From Blastococcus carthaginiensis (GTDB lineage: Bacteria > Actinomycetota > Actinomycetes > Mycobacteriales > Geodermatophilaceae): DNA of 64,000 nt. Of this stretch, positions 9,732-16,689 are shown in pieces. Below the pieces are notes generated by a model. That model had not been told where the DNA came from and searched no databases. It was given only the letters and a program-made list of their open reading frames with translations. The translations under genes and the position numbers were made by a program. The stretch is from positions 1 through 64,000 of the forward strand of contig NZ_JASNFN010000010.1 in the NCBI RefSeq assembly GCF_030731085.1, read 5' to 3'. Numbering within the stretch: position 1 is the stretch's first letter; the number at the start of each line of letters is the position of its first letter.

Positions 9732-11214
9732 CCAGACCGGTTTCCTGAAGTACGAGCGCGCGCTGCCGCCGCGCCGGCCCGTCGAGGTCCGCCTCCTGGA
9801 CTGGAAGGACGTCTACAGCCGGCGGGAGAACGGCGAGGACCCGCTGTTCCCGACGGCCGAAGTGCGCACCCAGGCGGCCCGCTGCATGGACTGCGGCATC
9901 CCGTTCTGCCACCACGCCTGCCCGGTGGCGAACCTGATCCCGGAGTGGAACGACCTCGCCCGCCGCGACGACTGGCAGGACGCGATCGAGCGGCTGCATG
10001 CGACGAACAACTTCCCGGAGTTCACCGGGAAGCTCTGCCCCGCGCCGTGCGAGGGCTCCTGCGTGCTGAACCTGCAGGAGTCGCCGGTCACGATCAAGCA
10101 GATCGAGTGGGAGATCATCGACCGCGCCTGGGACGAGGGCTGGGTGCAGCCGCAGACCCCGGCCGAGCGCTCGGGCAAGAAGGTCGCCGTGGTCGGGTCC
10201 GGCCCCGCCGGGCTCGCGGCCGCCCAGCAGCTCACCCGCGCCGGGCACGAGGCCACCGTGTACGAGCGCGCCGACCGGATCGGCGGCCTGCTCCGCTACG
10301 GCATCCCCGAGTTCAAGATGGAGAAGTCCGTCCTGGACCGGCGGCTGGACCAGATGCGCGCCGAGGGCACCCGCTTCGTCACCGGGGTCGAGGTGGGCAG
10401 CGGCCGGGACGGCGACCCGACCGTCGAGCAGTTGCGCGCCGACCACGACGCCGTGGTGCTCGCCGTCGGCGCCACCATCGGCCGCGACCTGCCGGCTCCC
10501 GGCCGCGAACTGGCCGGCATCCACCTGGCCATGGAGTACCTGCCGTTCGGCAACCGGCAGGCCCTGGGCGAGCTGGACGACCCGCCGATCGACGCCCACG
10601 GCAAGCACGTGGTGATCATCGGCGGCGGTGACACGGGCGCCGACTGCCTGGGCACCGCGCACCGGCAGGGCGCGGCCTCGGTCACCCAGCTCGAGATCAT
10701 GCCGGCGCCCCCGGACCTGCGGGACCAGGCGAGCAACCCGTGGCCGACCTACCCGATGGTCATGCGCGTCTCGAGCGCGCACGAGGAAGGCGGCGAACGG
10801 CTCTACTCGGTCAACACCGAGAAGTTCCTCGGCGACGACTCGGGCAACGTGCGGGCCCTGCTGCTGCACGAGGTCGAGCGGGTCGACGGCCGCTTCCAGA
10901 AGATCGAGGGCACCGAGCGCGAGCTCCCCGCGGACCTGGTGTTCCTCGCCATGGGCTTCACCGGCGCCCAGCGGGAGGGACTGGTCGACGCCCTCGGCGT
11001 GGAGGTCGACGGGCGCGGCAACGTCGTCCGCGACGACGAGTTCATGTCCACCGTCCCCGGCGTCTTCGTGGCCGGCGACGCGGGCCGCGGCCAGTCGCTG
11101 ATCGTGTGGGCCATCGCCGAGGGCCGGGCCGCGGCCGCCGGCGTCGACACCTGGCTGACCGGGGAGTCCATGCTGCCCCGGCCGGTGACCCCCATGGCGG
11201 TCGCCCTGCGATGA
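9724..11214 (+). CDS. gltD: Glutamate synthase small subunit
   Basis: FAD/NADPH subunit that feeds electrons to GltB. N-terminal cysteines for 4Fe-4S clusters are at 54, 57, 62, 66 and 105, 109, 113. Two Rossmann folds follow: VVGSGPAGLAAA (near 158-169) for FAD and IIGGGDTGADC for NADPH; the FAD-closing GDAGRGQSLIVWA is near the C-terminus. 496 aa, normal. The GTG start lies within the end of gltB (eight-base overlap), so the stoichiometric partners are coupled. The stop is followed at once by a strong hairpin. Confidence 0.98.
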   Translation: MADQTGFLKYERALPPRRPVEVRLLDWKDVYSRRENGEDPLFPTAEVRTQAARCMDCGIPFCHHACPVANLIPEWNDLARRDDWQDAIERLHATNNFPEFTGKLCPAPCEGSCVLNLQESPVTIKQIEWEIIDRAWDEGWVQPQTPAERSGKKVAVVGSGPAGLAAAQQLTRAGHEATVYERADRIGGLLRYGIPEFKMEKSVLDRRLDQMRAEGTRFVTGVEVGSGRDGDPTVEQLRADHDAVVLAVGATIGRDLPAPGRELAGIHLAMEYLPFGNRQALGELDDPPIDAHGKHVVIIGGGDTGADCLGTAHRQGAASVTQLEIMPAPPDLRDQASNPWPTYPMVMRVSSAHEEGGERLYSVNTEKFLGDDSGNVRALLLHEVERVDGRFQKIEGTERELPADLVFLAMGFTGAQREGLVDALGVEVDGRGNVVRDDEFMSTVPGVFVAGDAGRGQSLIVWAIAEGRAAAAGVDTWLTGESMLPRPVTPMAVALR

Positions 11215-11218
11215 CATT

Positions 11219-11273
11219 GCGCTCCTCCGGACCGCACCGCGGCCACGTGCCGTCCCCCGGTCCGGAGGAGCGC
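11219..11273 (+). terminator. Hairpin after gltBD, overlapping a dispersed repeat
   Basis: Perfect 16-bp inverted repeat (GCGCTCCTCCGGACCG at 11219-11234 with its complement at 11258-11273) around a 23-nt loop, beginning four bases after the gltD stop. No T-run follows, as is common in actinobacteria. The left part (11214-11253) is also a copy, in minus orientation, of the 40-nt repeat found at 15663-15702 and 61809-61848. Confidence 0.7.
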
Positions 11274-11278
11274 GTCCG

Positions 11279-11390
11279 TCGCGCCTGCGCGGAACCCTCC
11301 GGGCCCCACTCGGCGCGACCAGGCCGGTGAGCCGTCCCGCCTGCGCGGAACCCTCCGGGCTCCACCCGGCGCGACCAGGCCGGTAGCCGA
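11279..11390 (+). repeat. Two tandem copies of a 56-bp dispersed-repeat module
   Basis: Units at 11279-11334 and 11335-11390 differ by only a few bases. Each has the core CCCTCCGGG, the complement of the CCCGGAGGG core found at 15614-15624. A related single copy in opposite orientation is at 15598-15638. Function unknown. Confidence 0.85.
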
Positions 11391-11429
11391 CACGCCGGTC
11401 CCGCCCCGCCGCGCAGTTCGTCGTGGCAC

Positions 11430-11435
11430 TAGCGT
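11430..11435 (+). promoter_or_regulatory. Predicted -10 box of pyk, leaderless arrangement
   Basis: TAGCGT ends seven bases before the pyk ATG, so transcription should start at or next to the start codon. No Shine-Dalgarno precedes the ATG, which fits a leaderless mRNA. Confidence 0.6.
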
Positions 11436-11442
11436 TATCGCC

Positions 11443-12858
11443 ATGTCCCGCCGCGCGAAGATCGTCTGCACCCTCGGTCCGGCCACCAGTTCCGCCGAGC
11501 AGGTCACCGCCCTCGTCGAGTCGGGCATGGACGTCGCCCGGCTGAACTTCAGCCACGGCGCGCACGAGGACCACGCCACCGCCTACCACCTGGTGCGGAA
11601 GGCCTCCGACAGCACCGGGCGCGCCGTCGCCATCCTGGCCGACCTCCAGGGCCCCAAGATCCGGCTGGGCACCTTCGCCGACGGGCCGGTCACCTGGGCC
11701 ACCGGCAGCCAGGTCTGCATCACCGTCGAGGACGTCGAGGGCACCGCCGAGCGCGTCTCCACCACCTACAAGAACCTCGCCAACGACGTCCGCGTCGGCG
11801 ACCGGCTCCTGGTCGACGACGGCAACCTGTCGCTGAGCGTCGTCCGGGTGGAGGGGCCCGACGTCTTCTGCCTGGTCGTCGAGGGCGGCAAGGTGTCGAA
11901 CAACAAGGGGCTCTCGCTGCCCGGCGTCGCCGTGAGCGTGCCGGCGCTGTCGGACAAGGACGAGCGGGACCTGCGCTTCGCGCTGCACCTGGGCGTCGAC
12001 TTCATCGCGCTGTCCTTCGTGCGCTCGCCCACCGACGTCGCGCTGGTCCGCGACATCATGCGCCAGGAGGACATCCACGTCCCCGTCATCGCCAAGCTGG
12101 AGAAGCCCGAGGCGGTCCGCAACCTCGACGCGATCGTCGAGGCCTTCGACGGCATCATGGTCGCCCGCGGCGACCTCGGCGTGGAGCTGGCCCTCGAGCA
12201 GGTGCCGCTGGTGCAGAAGCGGGCGATCCAGGCCGCCCGCGAGCGGAACAAGCCGGTCATCGTGGCCACCCAGATGCTCGAGTCGATGATCACCAACTCG
12301 CGGCCGACGCGCGCCGAGGCGTCGGACGTGGCCAATGCCGTCCTCGACGGCGCCGACGCGGTCATGCTTTCGGGGGAGACCTCGGTGGGGCAGTACCCGA
12401 TCGGCGCGGTCCGGACGATGGACCGGATCATCAGCGCCGTCGAGGGCGACCACCTGTGGGTGCCCGAGCTCGCGCGCCGGTCGCGCTCCCGGTCCGGCGC
12501 CATCGTGCGCGCCGCGCGGGACATCGGGGAGTCCCTAGACGTCAAGGCGCTGGCCACCTTCACGCAGACCGGTGAGACGGCGCGCCGGCTGGCCGCCCTG
12601 CACCCCCGCCAGCCGTTGCTCGCGTTCACCGTCGACGCCCGCGTCCGCAGCCTGCTCGCGCTCTCGTGGGGCGTCGAGACGTTCCTGGTGCCCGCCGTCG
12701 AGCACACCGACGACATGGTCGAGCAGGTGGACTTCTCCCTGCTGTCGATCGGTCGCCTGCAGGTGGGGGACCGGGTCGTCGTCGTCGCCGGGAGCCCGCC
12801 GAACACCGTCGGGTCCACCAACCTCATCCGCGTGCACGAGGTGGGTACCGACTCGTGA
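11443..12858 (+). CDS. pyk: Pyruvate kinase
   Basis: Last step of glycolysis: phosphoenolpyruvate plus ADP to pyruvate plus ATP. Starts with the conserved AKIVCTLGPATSS; the active-site segment is IAKLEKPEAVRN followed by the metal-binding MVARGDLGVE, and MLESMITNSRPTRAE follows. 471 aa, with barrel, cap domain and C-terminal allosteric domain all present. The stop overlaps the thioesterase start by four bases. Confidence 0.98.
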   Translation: MSRRAKIVCTLGPATSSAEQVTALVESGMDVARLNFSHGAHEDHATAYHLVRKASDSTGRAVAILADLQGPKIRLGTFADGPVTWATGSQVCITVEDVEGTAERVSTTYKNLANDVRVGDRLLVDDGNLSLSVVRVEGPDVFCLVVEGGKVSNNKGLSLPGVAVSVPALSDKDERDLRFALHLGVDFIALSFVRSPTDVALVRDIMRQEDIHVPVIAKLEKPEAVRNLDAIVEAFDGIMVARGDLGVELALEQVPLVQKRAIQAARERNKPVIVATQMLESMITNSRPTRAEASDVANAVLDGADAVMLSGETSVGQYPIGAVRTMDRIISAVEGDHLWVPELARRSRSRSGAIVRAARDIGESLDVKALATFTQTGETARRLAALHPRQPLLAFTVDARVRSLLALSWGVETFLVPAVEHTDDMVEQVDFSLLSIGRLQVGDRVVVVAGSPPNTVGSTNLIRVHEVGTDS

Positions 12859-13733
12859 GCGGCGGGCCGGAGGGCACCCAGGCGGCGGCGCTGCTGTCGG
12901 TGCTCGACCTCAGCGAACGGGAGCCCGACGTCTTCGTGGGCAAGACGCCCAGCAGCGAGCGGCAGCGCATCTTCGGCGGGCAGGTGGCCGGCCAGGCGCT
13001 CGTGGCTGCTGGGCGGACCGTGCCGGCCGGGCGGGGGGTGCACTCGCTGCACTCGTACTTCCTCCGGCCCGGTGATCCGTCGGAGGAGATCCGCTACTCC
13101 GTCGATCGCATCCGGGACGGGCGGTCCTTCTCCACGCGGCGGGTGATCGCCTGCCAGCGGCGCAAGGGCGAGGACGTCGCCATCTTCGCGCTGACCGCCG
13201 ACTTCCACATCGGCGAGCCGGCCGTGGCTGAGCACTCCCTCCCGATGCCCGGGGTGCCCGGTCCCTCGGAGATGGTCGGCACCGACGAGATCGTCGCCCG
13301 GCACGGTGAGCGGGCGGCCGTCATGGCGGCCATGGGGCGGGTCGTCGAGCAGCGGTTCCTGCACGACCCGTTCGCGGCGCCGCCCAAGTCACCACCGCAC
13401 ACCCAGTCGTGGACCTGGTTCCGGGTCGCCGGCGAGCTCCACGACGACCCGGTGGTGCAGGCGGCCGCGCTGACCTTCGTGAGCGACCTGACGCTGCTCT
13501 CGGCCGGGTTCGCCCGCCTCGGCGGCGGCTGGCCGGACTTCATCGGTGCGAGCCTGGACCACGCCGTGTGGTTCCATCGCCCGGTGCGCGCGGACGACTG
13601 GCTGCTCTACGAGACCGACAGCCCCGCGGCGTCGGCGGGGCGGGCGTTGTGCTTCGGGCAGATCTGGTCCGCCGACGGCACCCACGTCGCGACCGTGGCC
13701 CAGGAGGGGCTGATCCGGTCCCCGGAGCGCTGA
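12855..13733 (+). CDS. tesB: Acyl-CoA thioesterase II
   Basis: Double hotdog thioesterase hydrolysing acyl-CoA to free acid and CoA. Family hallmarks are RIFGGQVAGQAL near the N-terminus, HSLHSYFLRPGD, the second hotdog ASLDHAVWFHRP with the catalytic aspartate, and VAQEGLIR at the end. 292 aa from a GTG that overlaps the pyk stop by four bases, implying coupled translation. Confidence 0.93.
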   Translation: MSGGPEGTQAAALLSVLDLSEREPDVFVGKTPSSERQRIFGGQVAGQALVAAGRTVPAGRGVHSLHSYFLRPGDPSEEIRYSVDRIRDGRSFSTRRVIACQRRKGEDVAIFALTADFHIGEPAVAEHSLPMPGVPGPSEMVGTDEIVARHGERAAVMAAMGRVVEQRFLHDPFAAPPKSPPHTQSWTWFRVAGELHDDPVVQAAALTFVSDLTLLSAGFARLGGGWPDFIGASLDHAVWFHRPVRADDWLLYETDSPAASAGRALCFGQIWSADGTHVATVAQEGLIRSPER

Positions 13734-13774
13734 GCGCCGCTCCCGGGGACCCTGACCGGCGCGCCGCGGCTCAG
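13730..13774. terminator. Hairpin shared by convergent tesB and decarboxylase genes
   Basis: CTGAGC (13730-13735) and GCTCAG (13769-13774) are complementary, with further G/C pairing inside. The tesB stop TGA lies in the left arm and the decarboxylase stop (TCA on this strand) in the right arm, so one structure could stop transcription from both sides. Confidence 0.55.
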
Positions 13775-15408
13775 GTGGTGGTCCCGGCGTCCTCGCCGAC
13801 CGGCTCGGCCGTCGGATCCTCCTGGACCGGCTCCTCGGCGCCGTCCTCGTCGGTGTGCGTCGCCCCGGTCTGCTCGCGCCCGGTCCGCTCCTGCCCGGCC
13901 CGCTCGCGCTCCGCGGCCCGTGCGGCCGCCTGCTCGGCGGCCTGGGCGGCGAAGTCGGCGGCCAGCCAGTCGTGCCCCTCGACCAGCAGGGCCCACACCC
14001 GCTCGACGTGGGCCCGCGTGGTCGCGGGCGAGCCGATCGCCACGCGCAGGACGGCCTGCCCGCGGACGGTCGTGTGGGTCAGGAAGACCTCGCCGCCGTC
14101 GTTGAGCCGGTCGAGCAGCGTCATGGTCGCGACGTCGCCGTCCACCGCATCCGGCCAGCGCGGCTTCAGGCAGACCAGCGACAGCGGGTGCGGGGCGACG
14201 ACGTCGAACCGCTCGTCGGCCTCGGCCCACCCGGCGAGCTCCTGGGCGAGGGCGACGTGCCCGCGCACGTGCGCGCGCAGCCCCTCGGCCCCGTACCAGC
14301 GGACCACGAACCAGAGCTTGAGGGCGCGGAAGCGCCGGCCGAGCTCGATCTGCCAGTCGCGGTAGTCGACGACGGCGCCGGCGTCGGTGGCGGCGTTGCG
14401 CAGGTAGTCGGGGAGGATCGCCAGCGCGCCGGTGAGGGCCGCGCGGTCGCCGACCCAGAACAGGGTGGCGTCGAAGCCGGTGAGCAGCCACTTGTGCGCA
14501 TCGGTGGTGTAGCTGTCCGCCCACTCGACGCCGGCCTGCAGCTCGCGCAGCTCGGGGTCGACCGCGCTGACCCCGGCGTAGGCGGCGTCCACGTGCAGCC
14601 ACACGCCGTGGCGCTGGCAGATCGGCCCGATCGCGGCGAGGGGGTCGACCGCCGTGGTGGAGGTGCTGCCCACGGTGGCGCAGACCAGCACGGGCCGGTA
14701 CCCGCGGGCGACGTCCCGCTCGAGCCGGGCGGCGAGCGCGGCGGGGTTCATGGCGAGGTCGCCGTCGACCTCGACGATCCGGACCGCCTCGGTGCCCAGG
14801 CCGGCGATGCGGACGGCCTTCTCCATCGAGGAGTGGGTCTCGCTGGAGACGTACACCGTGGCGCGTTCGGGCTGCACGCCCTGGCGGACGGTCGCGCCGC
14901 CGCTGGCCCGGTGCAGCGCGGCGAGCAGGGCCACGAGGTTGGCCCCGGAGCTGGAGTCCTGGACGACGCCGCCACCGCTGCCCGTGGAGCGGAACGACCC
15001 GGGGAGCCCCAGGAGGTCGGCGAACCAGTCCATGACGTGCTGCTCGAGCTCGGTCGCGGCAGGGCTGGTCACCCACGACATCCCCTGCACCCCCAGACCG
15101 GCGGACACCAGGTCGCCCAGCACCGAGGGACCCGAGGTGTTCGCGGGGAAGTAGCCGAAGAAGCCGGGGTGCTGCCAGTGGGTGACGCCGGGCAGGACCA
15201 CCCGGTCGAGGTCGGCGAGCACCGCGGCGAACGGCTCACCCTGCTCGGGGGCCGAGGCGGGCAGCGAGGCGCGGACGTCGCCGGGGGAGACCTGCGAGCG
15301 CACCGGGAAGGAGCCGATGCGCGTCCAGTAGTCGGCGATCCAGTCGACGACCTCGTGGCCGTGCTGCCGGAACTGCTCGGGCGTCATGTGCGGCGCGGGC
15401 TCGGTCAC
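13771..15408 (-). CDS. PLP-dependent amino acid decarboxylase (aromatic-L-amino-acid decarboxylase family)
   Basis: Group II decarboxylase. The PLP lysine is Lys306 in TTDAHKWLLTGFD; the cofactor-site segment HVDAAYAG, and HPGFFGYFPANTSGP with the N-terminal substrate-site helix, are typical of tyrosine/tryptophan/DOPA decarboxylases. The exact substrate cannot be read from sequence. At 545 aa it is longer than the ~480 typical; the last ~65 residues are a charged Ala/Glu/Arg/Thr-rich tail, probably disordered. The GTG start is supported by TAGTCT six bases upstream; an internal ATG (MTPEQF, residue 8) is an alternative. Convergent with tesB. Confidence 0.92.
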   Translation of the reverse strand: MTEPAPHMTPEQFRQHGHEVVDWIADYWTRIGSFPVRSQVSPGDVRASLPASAPEQGEPFAAVLADLDRVVLPGVTHWQHPGFFGYFPANTSGPSVLGDLVSAGLGVQGMSWVTSPAATELEQHVMDWFADLLGLPGSFRSTGSGGGVVQDSSSGANLVALLAALHRASGGATVRQGVQPERATVYVSSETHSSMEKAVRIAGLGTEAVRIVEVDGDLAMNPAALAARLERDVARGYRPVLVCATVGSTSTTAVDPLAAIGPICQRHGVWLHVDAAYAGVSAVDPELRELQAGVEWADSYTTDAHKWLLTGFDATLFWVGDRAALTGALAILPDYLRNAATDAGAVVDYRDWQIELGRRFRALKLWFVVRWYGAEGLRAHVRGHVALAQELAGWAEADERFDVVAPHPLSLVCLKPRWPDAVDGDVATMTLLDRLNDGGEVFLTHTTVRGQAVLRVAIGSPATTRAHVERVWALLVEGHDWLAADFAAQAAEQAAARAAERERAGQERTGREQTGATHTDEDGAEEPVQEDPTAEPVGEDAGTTT

Positions 15409-15414
15409 CAGCCG

Positions 15415-15420
15415 AGACTA
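15415..15420 (-). promoter_or_regulatory. Predicted -10 box of the decarboxylase, leaderless
   Basis: On the minus strand TAGTCT lies six bases before the GTG start codon, the spacing of a leaderless promoter. Confidence 0.55.
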
Positions 15421-15702
15421 TTCGGCATGCCGGGCGGGGCCCGGAGGGTCCCCGAGGCATGTCGAGACGTGAGCCGAAGAGGCTGGGACGCGAGCCGCCC
15501 CGCGAGGCGAGCTGCCGAGCGGGGGCCGGAGGCTCCTCGAGGAGAGCCGGCGACGGCTCAGCACGAAGACGCCGGCACGGGAGCCGCAGTGCGGCGGGGT
15601 CGTGCCGAGTGGGCCCGGAGGGTCCGCGCAGGCGCGACGGGAGGGCTCCAAGGCGGTCGGGAACGGCACCTGGTGGCGGTGTCGTCCGGAGGACGACGAT
15701 GT
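15421..15702 (+). repeat. Cluster of dispersed CCGGAGG-core hairpin repeats
   Basis: This 280-bp stretch has no credible gene. It contains four hairpins of the form stem-CCGGAGG-stem: GCCCGGAGGGTCC near 15429, GGCCGGAGGCTCC near 15519, GCCCGGAGGGTCC near 15613, and TCGTCCGGAGGACGA at 15682-15696. The segment 15598-15702 matches 11214-11320 in reverse orientation, with both modules in the same relative order and nearly the same spacing; 15511-15575 resembles 61741-61805. The last module ends seven bases from the tRNA 3' end. Confidence 0.8.
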
Positions 15703-15708
15703 GCACAG

Positions 15709-15782
15709 TGCCCCCGGTGCGACTCGAACGCACACTGCGCGGGTTTTGAATCCGCTCCCTCTGCCGATTGGGGTACGGGGGC
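15709..15782 (-). tRNA. tRNA with anticodon CAA (Leu) but a short variable arm
   Basis: 74 nt on the minus strand. The acceptor stem is GCCCCCG/CGGGGGC with discriminator A; the T arm GTGCG-TTCGAGT-CGCAC is perfect. The D stem has three C-G pairs. The anticodon arm is GCGGA-TTCAAAA-CCCGC with an A-C mismatch at the loop end, giving anticodon CAA, which reads UUG (leucine). CCA is not encoded. Bacterial tRNA-Leu is normally class II with a long variable arm; here only five bases separate the anticodon stem from the T stem. It is either a specialised tRNA-Leu, a mischarged or unusual tRNA, or a degenerate gene. It lies between the repeat block and the ANTAR regulator. Confidence 0.8.
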
Positions 15783-15843
15783 GTGCCGGGTGCGACCGGC
15801 GCCCGAGAAGAGTAGCGGGGCGGTGCCCGGCGGCCGACGCCGA

Positions 15844-15849
15844 TAGGCT
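15844..15849 (+). promoter_or_regulatory. Predicted -10 box of the ANTAR regulator, leaderless
   Basis: TAGGCT ends eight bases before the GTG start; no Shine-Dalgarno is present. Confidence 0.55.
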
Positions 15850-15857
15850 GCCGTCCC

Positions 15858-16454
15858 GTGAGCAGCGAGCCGATCCGGGTCCTGATCGCCGAGGACGAGG
15901 CGCTGATCCGTCTCGACCTCAAGGAGATGCTCGAGGAGGAGGGGTACCGCGTCGTCGCCGAGGTCGGCGACGGCCAGCAGGCCGTGGAGCGCGCGGAGGA
16001 GCTGCGTCCCGACCTGGTCATCCTGGACATCCAGATGCCGGTGCTCGACGGTCTCTCCGCCGCGGAGCGGATCGCCTCGGCACGGATCGCGCCGGTCATC
16101 GTGCTCACCGCCTTCAGCCAGCGCGAGCTGGTCGAACGCGCCCGCGACGCGGGCGCGATGGCCTACCTGGTCAAGCCGTTCTCCAAGAACGACCTCGTGC
16201 CGGCCATCGAGGTTGCGCGCGGCCGTTTCGCCGAGATGACGGCGCTGGACGGGGAGGTCAAGGACCTCGGGGAGCGGCTGGAGACCCGCAAGGTCGTCGA
16301 GCGGGCGAAGGGCCGGCTGATGACCGATCAGGGCATGACCGAGGCCGAGGCCTTCCGCTGGATCCAGCGCACAGCGATGAACCAGCGGACCAGCATGAAG
16401 GCCTTGGCGGAGTCCATCCTGGCGGCGACGACGGCCGGCGAAGGCCCCGCCTGA
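15858..16454 (+). CDS. pdtaR: ANTAR-domain response regulator (PdtaR-like transcription antiterminator)
   Basis: Two domains. Residues 6-120 are a receiver with the acidic pocket EDE, phosphoacceptor Asp57 (VILDIQMPV), Thr in VLTAF and Lys in VKPF. About 130-190 is an ANTAR RNA-binding helix bundle (ERAKGRLMTDQGMTEAEAF). In mycobacteria and other actinobacteria the homologue is phosphorylated by the kinase PdtaS and binds paired hexaloop hairpins to prevent termination. 198 aa, usual length. No histidine kinase is adjacent. Its proximity to the Liv-type genes may be chance. Confidence 0.93.
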   Translation: MSSEPIRVLIAEDEALIRLDLKEMLEEEGYRVVAEVGDGQQAVERAEELRPDLVILDIQMPVLDGLSAAERIASARIAPVIVLTAFSQRELVERARDAGAMAYLVKPFSKNDLVPAIEVARGRFAEMTALDGEVKDLGERLETRKVVERAKGRLMTDQGMTEAEAFRWIQRTAMNQRTSMKALAESILAATTAGEGPA

Positions 16455-16510
16455 CCTTCGGGTCGCGCCCCGATCGCGCGTGCCGAGCGGCAGCATCATC
16501 CGTCCTCCAC

Positions 16511-16536
16511 GCACCGTGCTGCCGGTTCCACGGTGC
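16511..16536 (+). terminator. Hairpin after the ANTAR regulator
   Basis: GCACCGTG and CACGGTGC form a perfect 8-bp stem with a 10-nt loop, 56 bases after the stop codon. A second 6-bp hairpin (ACGACC/GGTCGT) lies at 16550-16568. Confidence 0.5.
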
Positions 16537-16601
16537 GGAGACGCAGGTCACGACCTCATCACGGTCGTTCCGCAGCAGGGTGCAACCCCCCGGACGGAGG
16601 C

Positions 16602-16607
16602 TAGGTT
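16602..16607 (+). promoter_or_regulatory. Candidate -10 box for the binding-protein gene
   Basis: TAGGTT, the same hexamer seen upstream of livH (22904-22909, minus). It would give a leader of about 75 nt with a GGGAG ribosome site at 16678-16682, seven bases before the ATG. Confidence 0.4.
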
Positions 16608-16689
16608 CTGCGCACCGATCGGCGCCCGGTCGATCGCCGTCGCGTACGCGCCGGCGTCCGGGCGCACTGATGACACTGGGAGTTGCTTG

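Noticed and set aside
15418..15749. Short open frames through the repeat block upstream of the odd tRNA
   Set aside because: The frames are produced by the repeats themselves and cross the tRNA; similar pseudo-peptides appear at every repeat locus.
16550..16568. Hairpins downstream of pdtaR as an ANTAR (paired hexaloop) target
   Set aside because: The loops are 10 and 7 nt rather than six, and lack the expected A at position 1 and G at position 4.
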